A DNA stretch of 40,289 nt from Candidatus Woesearchaeota archaeon (GCA_014874255.1 JACWAN010000018.1:1-40289), one strand, 5' to 3'. Shown: positions 1 to 9,570, counted from the stretch's first letter. The notes: a model not told the origin generated them from the sequence alone. Program-made: numbers and translations.

Positions 1-134
1 CGAGCTGAAGCAACGCGGCACGCAGGATTCAAAGAATCCTGGCGCACGGAAACGCTTCGCGTTTCCTTTGCGTTCACGCGCAGAGGCGAAGCGCGCGCAA
101 ACATTTTTAATCCCTCACATTCTCACAATCGAGT

Positions 135-626
135 ATGCATCACGCGACGCTCTGCTACCTGCTCAAGGACGGCCACGTGCTGCTCGGCCTGAAGAAGCGC
201 GGCTTCGGCGAAGGCAGGTGGAACGGGTACGGCGGCAAGGTGGAACGCGGCGAGACTCCTGAGGAGGCGACGGTGCGCGAGGTCAAGGAGGAGAACGGCA
301 TCGCCGTCGCCCTCGACGCGCTCGAGAAGGCCGCGGTCCTCGGCTTCTTCTTCACGAACGCCCCGGCGGGGAAGAGCTGGGACCAGATCGTCCACGTCTA
401 CATCTGCCGCGAGTGGAGCGGCGAGCCCGTCGAGACGGAGGAGATGCGGCCGCGGTGGTTCGCGTTCGACGATGTTCCGATCAGCCAGATGTGGAACGAC
501 GACCCGTACTGGCTGCCGCTCGTCCTCGACGGCAAGAAGGTCGAGGGGACGTTCACGTTCGGCCACGACAACTCATCCGTCATCGAGCAACGCGTCGAGA
601 TCGTCCGGGAATTCTCTGATTCTTGA
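135..626 (+). CDS. Nudix hydrolase (MutT/MTH1-like)
   Basis: ORF 163 aa with Nudix box GKVERGETPEEATVREVKEENGI. Confidence 0.9.
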   Translation: MHHATLCYLLKDGHVLLGLKKRGFGEGRWNGYGGKVERGETPEEATVREVKEENGIAVALDALEKAAVLGFFFTNAPAGKSWDQIVHVYICREWSGEPVETEEMRPRWFAFDDVPISQMWNDDPYWLPLVLDGKKVEGTFTFGHDNSSVIEQRVEIVREFSDS

Positions 627-1183
627 AGAAGATGTACGCGACCGGCGCCGCCAAGGATATCCACGCGATCGCGAGGACGTCGGCGCTCGTCCCGGTCGAG
701 AAGAGGAGGAACGCCCCTACGGGGAGGAGCGGCAGCATCAGGGCGAGGTGCGCGGCGAGGAAGCGCGCGAAGCGCGGATGTTTCTTCGTGCCTGCGAACC
801 GTTCTTTCGTCCTCGACAGCAGGAACCATGCGAGGAGCGCTCCGGCGACGTCCATGAGGGTGTCCTTGATGCCGTCGAAGAAGAAGTGGTCGAGCATGTA
901 CGCCGGCTGCTTGAAGAGGATGTCGCCGAGCATCTCGCACAGCGCCCATATCATCTGCCAGCCGTAGACGCCGAGCAGCCCTTCGAGCGGCGTCATCCGA
1001 AGGAAGAGGACGAGCGCCAAGAGGAGGTTGACGCCCCAGAAGAAGTGCATGATGTTGTCGACGGGCGGCCAGACGCCGAAACCGTCCCGGACGTGCGTGA
1101 GGGGGCATAATCCCGCGCACCCAGACCTCGAGGAGGACGCTGAACGTCAGGGTAAAGCTGAAGAGCGCTTTCCGGGCGTCCAT
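580..1183 (-). pseudogene. Small multi-TM membrane protein, apparently frameshifted
   Basis: Start MDARKALFSFTLTFSVLLEVWVRGI (from 1183) is in a different frame from the hydrophobic body ...CPLTHVRDGFGVWPPVDNIMHFFWGVNLLLALVL... (ORF 580..1050). The frames join cleanly if one base is removed from the G5 run at 1101-1105. Confidence 0.55.
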
Positions 1184-1213
1184 GGTCGCACGCGTACGCT
1201 TGAGTTAATAAAA

Positions 1214-1903
1214 TTACTGCTCATGAGAATAAGCGATGTCATTGAATCGGACGAATTTCATCCGTCCTTCCGTTCTCTTCGACGTATCAACATGATATTC
1301 TTGTATCCCGCAATTGGGAACCGCTCCCAGGGCGAGCACGCCAGGTTCATCCAAATGCTCGAAAAGCGCTCGGAACAGCACGTAAGGCACGTGATGGGTG
1401 ACGACCAGAACATTCTTACCGCGACAATCCCTCACCAGCTTGTCCAAGAAACTGTGAACTCGCCCCTCGACATCGGGATAATTCTCCCCTCTCGGCAGAC
1501 GGTACCAGTATTTTCCGTCACGCTCCCTGTCGGCGAACTCTTCAGGGTATCGCTCTTTGATCTCCTCGGTCGTGAAGCCATGCAGCCGTCCGAACTCTTT
1601 TTCCCGCAGGCGATTGTCCTTGAACAGACTGACATCATAATCGAGCTGAGCGATGATCCCCTACGCAGTCTCGAGCGTCCGCACATACGGCGAGGAGAAA
1701 CAAACGTCAAATCTTGGATGATCACGGAGGTACAACCCGGTCTGCTGCGCTTGCCGGTGTCCACGTTCGGTCAAAGCTACAACCATATCGCGGATTGATT
1801 TCTGCTTGAGGATCTCCTCAAGATTGTCGTCGATGAGGTCGAGGACCGCATTCTGCGTCGATTGCCCGTGACGCACGATGACCAACGATGAAGGCCACTT
1901 CAT
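1214..1903 (-). pseudogene. Histidine phosphatase (phosphoglycerate mutase-like) with one in-frame TAG
   Basis: LVIVRHGQSTQN start, then ...SPYVRTLETA[TAG]GIIAQLDYDVSLFKDNRLREKEFGRLHGF...VVTHHVPYVLFRALFEH, same frame throughout; TAG is the complement of 1661-1663. Confidence 0.8.
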
Positions 1904-1935
1904 GAAAGAAGGGAAAGGCGTTCAGTTATTTAAAC

Positions 1936-2478
1936 CTAGAACTTCTTCCGCAGCCAGACCTTGTTCGTCTTGCCGTCCTCCTCGCGGCTGACGATGCCGC
2001 GCTGCTCGAGCGCCTTCAGCAGCAGGGAGAGCGTCGTCTTCGACAGCCCGGTCCGGAAGCGGAGCGTGGACTGCTTGATGCCGTCCTGCTCCTTCACGGC
2101 GAGCAGGATCCTTTGCTCTTCTTCGGGGAAGCCGGACAGGAACGCCTTGAACTCGTCCTTCTGCTTCTCCTGCTGCTTCGCCTCCTTGAGCGCCTGCGAA
2201 ACTTCGAGGTGCTGCTTCTCCAGGGAGCGTGCCGCCCGGTCGAAGATGATGAGGTAGGCGCCGAGGGCGAGGAGCGCGGCGGTGATGGCGCCGCCGAAGA
2301 TGTAGAGCCCGTTCCCCTGCTCGTGGAGGCATGTACCGTCGTCGAGGTAGCAGTTGCCGCCGCGCGCCTGGATGAGGAGCGCGGTGTCCGTGTCGTGCTG
2401 CGCCTTGACGAGGAAGAGGAGCGCCCCCGCGAGGAGGGCGAACACCACGACGATGACGCCGATGACGCGCTGGTTCAT
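1936..2478 (-). CDS. Membrane-anchored winged-helix (MarR-like) protein
   Basis: Two N-terminal TM segments, coiled region, C-terminal wHTH (QSTLRFRTGLSKTTLSLLLKALEQRGIVSREEDGKTNKVWL). Confidence 0.75.
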   Translation of the reverse strand: MNQRVIGVIVVVFALLAGALLFLVKAQHDTDTALLIQARGGNCYLDDGTCLHEQGNGLYIFGGAITAALLALGAYLIIFDRAARSLEKQHLEVSQALKEAKQQEKQKDEFKAFLSGFPEEEQRILLAVKEQDGIKQSTLRFRTGLSKTTLSLLLKALEQRGIVSREEDGKTNKVWLRKKF

Positions 2479-2541
2479 GGGGGCTCCTCAACGGGGAAGG
2501 GTATAAATGGTTTATGCATTTAGGACCCTGGGCGTTGAGTA

Positions 2542-2660
2542 TCGTTACCGGCTTCTCGCGTATCGCTGTTCAATTCGAAAGGGCTCGTCCCCGTAAGGGA
2601 CAACCCCCTAGTCGCCCTCTGATGCTTCCTTCGCCACGCTCGCCCTTCAGCCGGTAACGA
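2542..2660 (+). repeat. Family B structured intergenic element, copy B1
   Basis: 12-bp terminal stem TCGTTACCGGCT (2542-2553)/AGCCGGTAACGA (2649-2660); central CCCCGTAAGGGACAACCCCCTA block shared with B2-B4. Confidence 0.75.
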
Positions 2661-2696
2661 CTCCATTCGCCTAAGAGCTGGATGAAGAGGTTGCGC

Positions 2697-3293
2697 TCAG
2701 ACGCGGAGCTCCTTCCGCAGGAACCTGTCGATGCCTCGCTTGAGCAGATACATGGCGAGGAGGAACAGGAATAGCAAGAATACGCCTTTCTCCACATCCT
2801 GGAAGACATTTATCGCTTTGCTGAACCCTCTGCCGGCGAGCCAACCGACCGATATCACTATCCCCGACCATACTGCGATGATGGCTGCGTTGAAAGCGGA
2901 GAACCTCTTGAATGTCATGCGTTCCCTGCTCAAGTAAGCGATGGTGGCTATCCGGGTGCCATAGATGAATTTTCCGATGAGAAGAGCGAGAAACGTGCCG
3001 TATCTGGTGAGCGACACATAAAGCCGGTCGACCTCCTTGTATGCTCTGGCAACCCATCTCCAAGCAAGAGCTCTCGTCATCAGACGGCTCCTCCCGAAGA
3101 AGAACCACATCGAATCGGAAGAGAACGTACCGAGCAGGCAGGCGAGGAAAACGCTCCAGACGGGGACCATATCCTGTCCCGAAAGGAACGCCAAGGCGAG
3201 TATCGTCTCTTCTCCACCGAAAAATGCGCCCGCAAAAGACACGGAGAAAGGATAAGCGACGAAAAACATCAAGAGGCCTTCGACGAGTCCCAT
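2697..3293 (-). CDS. DedA/SNARE-associated family membrane protein
   Basis: FGGEETILALAFLSGQ...GTFSSDSMWFFFGR; multi-TM, DedA-like. Confidence 0.75.
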   Translation of the reverse strand: MGLVEGLLMFFVAYPFSVSFAGAFFGGEETILALAFLSGQDMVPVWSVFLACLLGTFSSDSMWFFFGRSRLMTRALAWRWVARAYKEVDRLYVSLTRYGTFLALLIGKFIYGTRIATIAYLSRERMTFKRFSAFNAAIIAVWSGIVISVGWLAGRGFSKAINVFQDVEKGVFLLFLFLLAMYLLKRGIDRFLRKELRV

Positions 3294-3294
3294 C

Positions 3295-4716
3295 TTACTT
3301 CGAACGGCCGGAAAGCCGTCCGCCTCGCATCAGATCCAGCAGTACAAGGAGATACGCCATCCCCACATCGAAGTTCATCCACCATCTGAGGAAAGTCCCC
3401 TTGAGGAGGCCGTATTTCTTCTCCTTCAGTGTCTGTCGGTAATCAAAGACCCGGTAATCATACCCTTTCCCGAGATGTCTGGCCAGGTGGTTCAGTCCGA
3501 CTTCCACGCGGTAGCGTTTCTTGAAACGGGAGGGAAGGGCGTTCCAGGTCTCCCTGCGCAAGGCACGCTCGCCGGAATTCAACGCGAAAGGGAGGAATGA
3601 CCGTTGCATGAGGTTGCTTCGTATGCCGATGAACATGTCGACGCTGCGCCGTCTGACGGGGGCGACGATCCCCCTGATTATTTCTGGTGAGAGGCCGTGG
3701 AGATCCGCATCGCAGAAGAAGATGATGGGCGCCTCGGACGCGTCCACTCCCCGCTGCATCGAGTGGCTTTTCCCCATGTTCACGCGGTTCTTCAGGAGGA
3801 CGACCCCCTCAAACCGTCTGACAACATCGTCAGTGCCGTCTGTCGAGGCGTCGTCGACCACTATGATCTCGTCGATGCACTCCGTCTTGCTCAATGCTTC
3901 CAAGACCTCGCCGATTGATTCGGCCTCATTATATGCGGGAACAATCGCTGCGACGGTCTCTTTCTGCGCAGCTCTTATCTCGAATGCGTCCCGGATGAAG
4001 GTCGCGATGAGTCGGTAGAGGCGCCGCCTGCTGGATGAATAGAATATGTTGTGGTTCCTGTTGCGGAAGACGACGCTCTGCTTGATTCCGGAGCCGATGA
4101 CCCTCTGCAAGCGCACGATGCCCTCAGAATCGCTGATGGGGTCGTGGGTTGAGTGGATCGCGAGCGAGGGGCAGGTTATATCTTTTAGGGAGTCCTCGAG
4201 TATCTTGTTCGATTGCTTGACTATCTTCAGCCCGTTGATGTGCATGTGGCTGTAGAAGCGTGCATGCTTCCGCAATCGGGTCTCGAGAGGCGTGTGAAAC
4301 TTCCGCCAGTGCTTTTTGAAGACGCCGACCGTCTCGATCAAGGGGATGTTGAAAGGGAATCTCAGCGAATAGGGTATGGACACGGTGATGACGCCCATAA
4401 CAGGGTATTTCGACGCGAGAATGAGCGCCAGTTGAGCGCCGAAGCTGACGCCCACGATGACGATCTTCTTCCCGCCCCTGATCTCTGCTTTGAGGGCGGT
4501 CTCGGCTTGGTTCAGGAAATCGTCGTATCCGAGCGCGTCCAAGTCGCCTATCGAGGTGCCATGCCCCTTGAGCAGGATCGCCTTCACATTGAGATTGAGG
4601 CGTTCATGGAGATAGTTCGGAAGCTCGTTGAAGTCCGTCTGGCTTCCCGTGTAGCCATGGATGAGGAAGACCTCCTCGTCAGAACGCGATCTCAAGTCGA
4701 TGCCTGCGTCAATCAC
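3295..4716 (-). CDS. Alpha/beta hydrolase - family 2 glycosyltransferase fusion
   Basis: N-terminal VFLIHGYTGSQTDF, GVSFGA (nucleophile elbow), HDPISD, NRNHNI; C-terminal AIVPAYNEAESIGEVLEAL, VVDDASTDGT, FCDADL; one uninterrupted 473-aa ORF. Confidence 0.85.
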   Translation of the reverse strand: MIDAGIDLRSRSDEEVFLIHGYTGSQTDFNELPNYLHERLNLNVKAILLKGHGTSIGDLDALGYDDFLNQAETALKAEIRGGKKIVIVGVSFGAQLALILASKYPVMGVITVSIPYSLRFPFNIPLIETVGVFKKHWRKFHTPLETRLRKHARFYSHMHINGLKIVKQSNKILEDSLKDITCPSLAIHSTHDPISDSEGIVRLQRVIGSGIKQSVVFRNRNHNIFYSSSRRRLYRLIATFIRDAFEIRAAQKETVAAIVPAYNEAESIGEVLEALSKTECIDEIIVVDDASTDGTDDVVRRFEGVVLLKNRVNMGKSHSMQRGVDASEAPIIFFCDADLHGLSPEIIRGIVAPVRRRSVDMFIGIRSNLMQRSFLPFALNSGERALRRETWNALPSRFKKRYRVEVGLNHLARHLGKGYDYRVFDYRQTLKEKKYGLLKGTFLRWWMNFDVGMAYLLVLLDLMRGGRLSGRSK

Positions 4717-4783
4717 AAGAAAAATATATGCGGAAAGGTTTTTTAAATCTTGTTCAAGGGAGCGGCACTTGGCACCGACGTGC

Positions 4784-6973
4784 TCACAACCGTCCCGCGC
4801 GCAACAGCAGCGAGTTCGTCACGACGCTGACCGAGCTGAGCGCCATGGCGCCGCCGGCGATGATGGGGGAGAGGAGCCAGCCCGTGAAGGGGTAGAGGAG
4901 GCCGGCCGCGATGGGGATGCCGAGCACGTTGTAGAAGAGCGCCCAGAACATGTTCTGCCGGATCTTCGCCATCGTCTGCCTGCTCAGCCGGAAGGCTTTC
5001 GCCACGTCCGCGAGGTCGTTCCGCATCAGGACGACGTTGCCCGTCTCCATCGCGACGTCCGTGCCGCTTCCCATGGCGATGCCGATGTCCGCCTGCGCGA
5101 GCGCGGGGGCGTCGTTGATGCCGTCGCCGACCATCGCGACTTTTCCGTGCCGCTGCAGCCGCTTGACGTACGAGGCCTTCTCCTGCGGCAGCACCTCGGC
5201 GAAGACGTTCTTCGGGTCGATGCCGGCCTGGCCGGCGATCGCCTCCGCGGTCCGCTTGTTGTCGCCGGTGATGAGGTAGACCGCGATGCCGTCCTTCCGG
5301 AGGCTGGCGACCGCTGCCGGCGCGCTCGGCCTGATCGTGTCCGCGACCGCTATGAGGCCGATGAGCCTGTGCGGAGAGGCGAGGAGCATGACCGTCTTCC
5401 CTTCGGTTTCCAGCTCTTCAATCAGTGTGAGTTCTTTTTTCTCTAATAGTATCTTGTGCTCTTTGAGGAGTTTCTGGTTGCCGAAGAGGAACGCGTGGCC
5501 TTCCAGGTGAGCGGTGACGCCGTGGCCAGGCACCGCTGTAAAATCCGTCGCTGCGCGGAGGCCGATCCTCCGCTCTTTCGCCGCAGCGAGTATGGCTTCG
5601 GCGAGCGGGTGCTCCGACCCTTTCTCGATGCTCGCCGCGACGTGGAGGACCTGCTGCTCGGTGAAGCCGTGGAGCGCGACGACGTCCGTCACGGCGGGCG
5701 TGCCGTTCGTGATGGTGCCGGTCTTGTCGAAGACGACCGCCCGCACCTTGTGCGCGATCTCCAGGGTCTCGCCGCCTTTGATGAGGATGCCGTGCTTCGC
5801 GCCTTTCCCGGTGCCGACCATAATCGCGGTGGGCGTCGCCAGACCGAGCGCGCACGGGCACGCGATGACGAGGACGGCGATGGCGGCGGAGAGGGCGAAG
5901 GCGAAGCCGTTGCCCAGCAGGTACCAGGAAGCGAAGGCGATGAGCGCGAGGAGCATGACGACCGGGACGAACCACGCGGAGACCGCGTCGGCGAACCGCT
6001 GGATCGGCGCTTTCTCCCCTTGCGCCTCTTCGATGAGCTTGACGATCTGGCTGAGCGTCGTGTTCGCCCCCACCCTGGTGGCGGTGAACCGGAACGAGCC
6101 GTGCTTGTTGATCGTGCCGCCGATGACCATACTTCCTACTCCTTTCTCGACGGGGATTGATTCGCCGGTGATCATGCTCTCGTCGAGAGAGGAACGGCCT
6201 TCGACGATGGTGCCGTCGACGGGGATCTTCTCTCCCGGCTTGACGAGGACGAGGTCGCCCACGACGACCTGGTCGACCGGGACGCGCCGCTCCTGGCCGT
6301 CGCGGATGACGATCGCGTATTTCGGGCTGAGGTCGACGAGCTTGGAGATCGCGTCCGAGGTCTTGCCTTTCGCGACCGCCTCGAGGTATTTTCCCGCGAT
6401 GACGAAGGTGATGAGGATCGCGCTGGTCTCGAAGTACTGGCCCGCCGCCGGGTTGAACAGCACGTTGTAGACGCTGTAGAGGTACGCGGCGCTCGTGCCA
6501 AGAACAACTAAGGTGTCCATCGACGCGCTCTTGTTCCTGAGCGCGGCCCACGCGCCCCGGTAGAACGACCAGCCGACGTAGAACTGGACCGGGGTCGCGA
6601 GCAGCCAGAGGAGGTAGTCCTTGTACGGGAGGTCGACGCCGAGCCACATGAGGAGCATCCCGATGATGAACGCGGGGACGGCGAAGCAGAGGCTGAGGAT
6701 GAGCTTCTTGCGGAATGTCCGGGTCTCCGCTTCCTGCTGTTCACGCGGGGATTTCGCCTGCTCGGCCGGCAGCGCGCGGTAGCCGCGCTTCTCCACCCGG
6801 CCGATGAGCACGTTCTCGTCCACGGACGCGTCGTCGTACCGGACGGTCGCGCTCGCCGCCGCGTAGTTGACGTTCGCGTCCGCGACGCCCGGCGTCTTCT
6901 GCAGCGTCTTCTCTATCAGCGTCGCACAGCTGGCGCAGTGCATCCCTTCGATCGCAAGCTTCGCCGTCTTCAT
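4784..6973 (-). CDS. copA: Copper-translocating P1B-type ATPase
   Basis: N-terminal [45 protein letters not shown]. Confidence 0.95.
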   Translation of the reverse strand: MKTAKLAIEGMHCASCATLIEKTLQKTPGVADANVNYAAASATVRYDDASVDENVLIGRVEKRGYRALPAEQAKSPREQQEAETRTFRKKLILSLCFAVPAFIIGMLLMWLGVDLPYKDYLLWLLATPVQFYVGWSFYRGAWAALRNKSASMDTLVVLGTSAAYLYSVYNVLFNPAAGQYFETSAILITFVIAGKYLEAVAKGKTSDAISKLVDLSPKYAIVIRDGQERRVPVDQVVVGDLVLVKPGEKIPVDGTIVEGRSSLDESMITGESIPVEKGVGSMVIGGTINKHGSFRFTATRVGANTTLSQIVKLIEEAQGEKAPIQRFADAVSAWFVPVVMLLALIAFASWYLLGNGFAFALSAAIAVLVIACPCALGLATPTAIMVGTGKGAKHGILIKGGETLEIAHKVRAVVFDKTGTITNGTPAVTDVVALHGFTEQQVLHVAASIEKGSEHPLAEAILAAAKERRIGLRAATDFTAVPGHGVTAHLEGHAFLFGNQKLLKEHKILLEKKELTLIEELETEGKTVMLLASPHRLIGLIAVADTIRPSAPAAVASLRKDGIAVYLITGDNKRTAEAIAGQAGIDPKNVFAEVLPQEKASYVKRLQRHGKVAMVGDGINDAPALAQADIGIAMGSGTDVAMETGNVVLMRNDLADVAKAFRLSRQTMAKIRQNMFWALFYNVLGIPIAAGLLYPFTGWLLSPIIAGGAMALSSVSVVTNSLLLRAGRL

Positions 6974-7009
6974 CGTTGTACCTCTCTCTCCATCAAATCT
7001 CTCTCTCCA

Positions 7010-7378
7010 TCAACGTTGTTTCGCGTGCGCGCCCGAGGCGTGCATGTGCGCGGGTGCATCGATGAGGTGGATGCAGTACGCCCGCGTGTGGCTGTCGATG
7101 AGCTTCATGAGCGGCAGGATGGTCGCTTCGTTCAGGGCGTAGACCCGGTACTTCCCGTCCCTGCGCGCGGAGACGAAGCCGCAGCGTTCGAGCCGCGTGA
7201 GGCAGTGCGAGACGCAGGTCTGCTCCAGCCCGGTCTTCGCGACGATCTGCGTCACGTTCCGTTCCCCTTGCCGGAGCGCGTTGATGATGCGCAGCCGGTT
7301 CTGGTTGGCGAGGGTCTCGAAGAAGACCCCGTAGGCCTCGTACGCGCGCCCGGGATTATTGTATGATTCATTTTTCAT
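7010..7378 (-). CDS. ArsR-family metal-responsive wHTH regulator
   Basis: ANQNRLRIINALRQGERNVTQIVAKTGLEQTCVSHCLTRLERCGFVSARRDGKYRVYAL; His-rich C-terminus; next to copA. Confidence 0.85.
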   Translation of the reverse strand: MKNESYNNPGRAYEAYGVFFETLANQNRLRIINALRQGERNVTQIVAKTGLEQTCVSHCLTRLERCGFVSARRDGKYRVYALNEATILPLMKLIDSHTRAYCIHLIDAPAHMHASGAHAKQR

Positions 7379-7397
7379 ATGATATGATAATCATATG
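7376..7397. promoter_or_regulatory. Candidate ArsR operator: CATATGAT-N6-ATCATATG
   Basis: Perfect 8-bp inverted repeat over the arsR start codon, with a TATA-like ATATAAAC (minus strand) just upstream. Confidence 0.55.
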
Positions 7398-7438
7398 TTG
7401 TTTATATGCCTTGTGGAAGATGCGCCGAATCCCGGCGT

Positions 7439-8008
7439 TCAGCCGCCGCAGCCGCAGCCGCCTGCCGAACCAGTACCGGTCGCGCCGCAGGCGCTGCCGT
7501 AACCGGTGCCGGCTGCAGGAGCCGCTGCAGAGGGATCAGCAGACGGCGCCGCCACAGCCGCTGCCGCGTCGCCGACGGTGATGACGCCGCGTCCCATCCC
7601 CATGGAGCAGCTGATCGGGTAGCTGCCCGCCGCGGGCGCGGTGAACGCGATCACGTTGTCGCCCTGCGAGACGTACTTCCGGATGCCGAAGCCGGGCATG
7701 ACGACGTCGCGCATGCACCCGGTCACTGTCGAGAGGTCGACGGTCATCCTGACCGGGACGCCGGGCTGGAGCGCGGCCGGCTCGGTATAGTACGTCGTGC
7801 CGCGCATCTTGAGCGTCACGTCCTGGACGCCGCCCGCGCCTGCCGTGGCGGTCGTCGCGGCGGAGGGCGACGCCGCGAGCGTCGTCGGCGCCGTCGCGCG
7901 CGTCACGCCGGGCGCGACGCCGAGCGCGGCCATGTTCCTCGCCGAGAGCACGAGCACGAGCGCGAGGACGAGGAGCGCGCCGAGCACAACGATTGCTTTG
8001 TTGTCCAT
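7439..8008 (-). CDS. Signal-anchored cupredoxin-like protein with Cys/Gly-rich tail
   Basis: N-terminal TM; beta-rich region with TGCMRDVVMPGFGI...YPISCSMGMGRGVITV; tail ACGATGTGSAGGCGCGG. Confidence 0.7.
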   Translation of the reverse strand: MDNKAIVVLGALLVLALVLVLSARNMAALGVAPGVTRATAPTTLAASPSAATTATAGAGGVQDVTLKMRGTTYYTEPAALQPGVPVRMTVDLSTVTGCMRDVVMPGFGIRKYVSQGDNVIAFTAPAAGSYPISCSMGMGRGVITVGDAAAAVAAPSADPSAAAPAAGTGYGSACGATGTGSAGGCGCGG

Positions 8009-8056
8009 GATTGTTCACCTCATGATTGTCTTGTTGATTGTCTTGGTATTTCGTTC

Positions 8057-8175
8057 GGGTCACAGGCTTCTCGCGTGTCGCTGTGAAGGCCGAAGGGACT
8101 CGTCCCCGTAGGGGGCGACCCCCTACTCGTCCTTCGCTATTTGTTCCTCAATGCTCGACCGTCGGCCGGTGACCC
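8057..8175 (+). repeat. Family B structured intergenic element, copy B2
   Basis: GGGTCACAGGC (8057-8067)/GCCGGTGACCC (8165-8175), 10 of 11 paired; central CTCGTCCCCGTAGGGGGCGACCCCCTACTCG. Confidence 0.75.
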
Positions 8176-8212
8176 TCGCTTTTTCGTTGAAAAAAATTTT
8201 TGTTCTTCCTCC

Positions 8213-9133
8213 TCATACCGCGAAGAGCGGCGCCTTCGGGCCGTACACCATGATGATGACGAAGACCGCCGCTATGATGATGCACGCCGAGACGAAGGTG
8301 AGGAAGTCGAGCGGCTGGCGGAAGACCTCCTTGCCCTCGACCATCTCCTCGTACACCATGTACGACATGCCCGCCATGATCGCGACGTTGATCGCCATGT
8401 AGAACGGCATGAACCAGAGCAGGTGGTCGGAGAACATCATCACCGAGATCATCGGCCCCATCGTGCCGCCCATCAGGCCGGCCATCATGCCCTGCATCGT
8501 CCCCATGACGCCGCAGCCCTTGCCGGCGACGACGCCGGTGAAGACGCCGACGAGCATCCCCGCCATCGAGCCGATGAAGAAGCCGTTCGTCGCGCCGACG
8601 ACCGCGCCGAGCATCATGCCCGCCTGCATCCCGACGGTCATGCCGAGCATCATCCCGACCATGCACGTCATCCGCGCCCTGTACGCGGAGATGTGCCAGA
8701 GGCCGAGGCCGACCGAGACGACGGTGATGTCGAGGTAGAGGAGCCACCAGCCGTAATGACTGAGGAAGCCGGGGATGGTGTCGAAGAACCCGACGTAGGC
8801 GATCGCCTCGACGAGGAGGAGGAAGACGAAGGCGGAGAGCGCGTAGACGATGCCGTCGCGCTCGATTGCGTACTTGCTCTTGTTCTCGCGGAAGTCGCGC
8901 CAGCGCTCCCCGAGTGACTTGCGGTCGAACGGCGCGAGGGAGGCGCGGAACCCGTCCTTCCGGATCAGGCCGACGATCGCGTCTGCCTTGACCGCCGCGT
9001 CGTCGTACTCGACGATGACCGCGCCCTCGTCCACCTCGAAGTCGGTGACGCCTTTCTGGCTCTCCAGGCGTTTCGTGATGAGCTTGACGCAGCTGTCGCA
9101 CTCGATGTCCGGCACGTAGATCGTCGCGTCCAT
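8213..9133 (-). CDS. HMA-domain protein fused to a Met-rich multi-TM domain
   Basis: N-terminal HMA-like domain (ECDSCVKLITKRL), then TM helices with MTCMVGMMLGMTVGMQAGMMLG...MGTMQGMMAGLMGGTMGPMISVMM. Confidence 0.75.
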   Translation of the reverse strand: MDATIYVPDIECDSCVKLITKRLESQKGVTDFEVDEGAVIVEYDDAAVKADAIVGLIRKDGFRASLAPFDRKSLGERWRDFRENKSKYAIERDGIVYALSAFVFLLLVEAIAYVGFFDTIPGFLSHYGWWLLYLDITVVSVGLGLWHISAYRARMTCMVGMMLGMTVGMQAGMMLGAVVGATNGFFIGSMAGMLVGVFTGVVAGKGCGVMGTMQGMMAGLMGGTMGPMISVMMFSDHLLWFMPFYMAINVAIMAGMSYMVYEEMVEGKEVFRQPLDFLTFVSACIIIAAVFVIIMVYGPKAPLFAV

Positions 9134-9337
9134 CTACTCGACCTCGTACCCTTCTTCCTTGATGATCTTCCTGACCCGCTGCTCGTCGAGGCTGCCGAAG
9201 TCGACGGTGACCTCTCCCTTGGCGTGCGAAGCCGCGACGCTGCCCGCGCCCGCCTCTTCCAGCGCCTCCGCGATGATCATCTCGCAGCTGCGGCAGTGCA
9301 TCCCCTTGACCTTGAGCGTCTTCTTCATGATGGACAC
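9134..9337 (-). CDS. CopZ-like heavy-metal-associated domain protein
   Basis: KTLKVKGMHCRSCEMIIAEAL; 67 aa. Confidence 0.9.
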   Translation of the reverse strand: MSIMKKTLKVKGMHCRSCEMIIAEALEEAGAGSVAASHAKGEVTVDFGSLDEQRVRKIIKEEGYEVE

Positions 9338-9570
9338 CTCGTTTCCCGGAGCATATTCTCCGGAACGGAAAAAGATTGGAACGGAAAAAATGAACGGAAA
9401 AACGATTTTATGTGTTGTCCTTGAGTGAGAAGCGACCTTGATATATACCCTTCCAGCGAAAAAGAGGGGGCGGGAACGTCCAGGAAGGCCGAATCCTCGT
9501 CCCAGAACGTTTAAGACGCGTTTTTGTTTTCGTCAACAAAGAAGGGGAAAAGAGACGCAGACAAACCATG

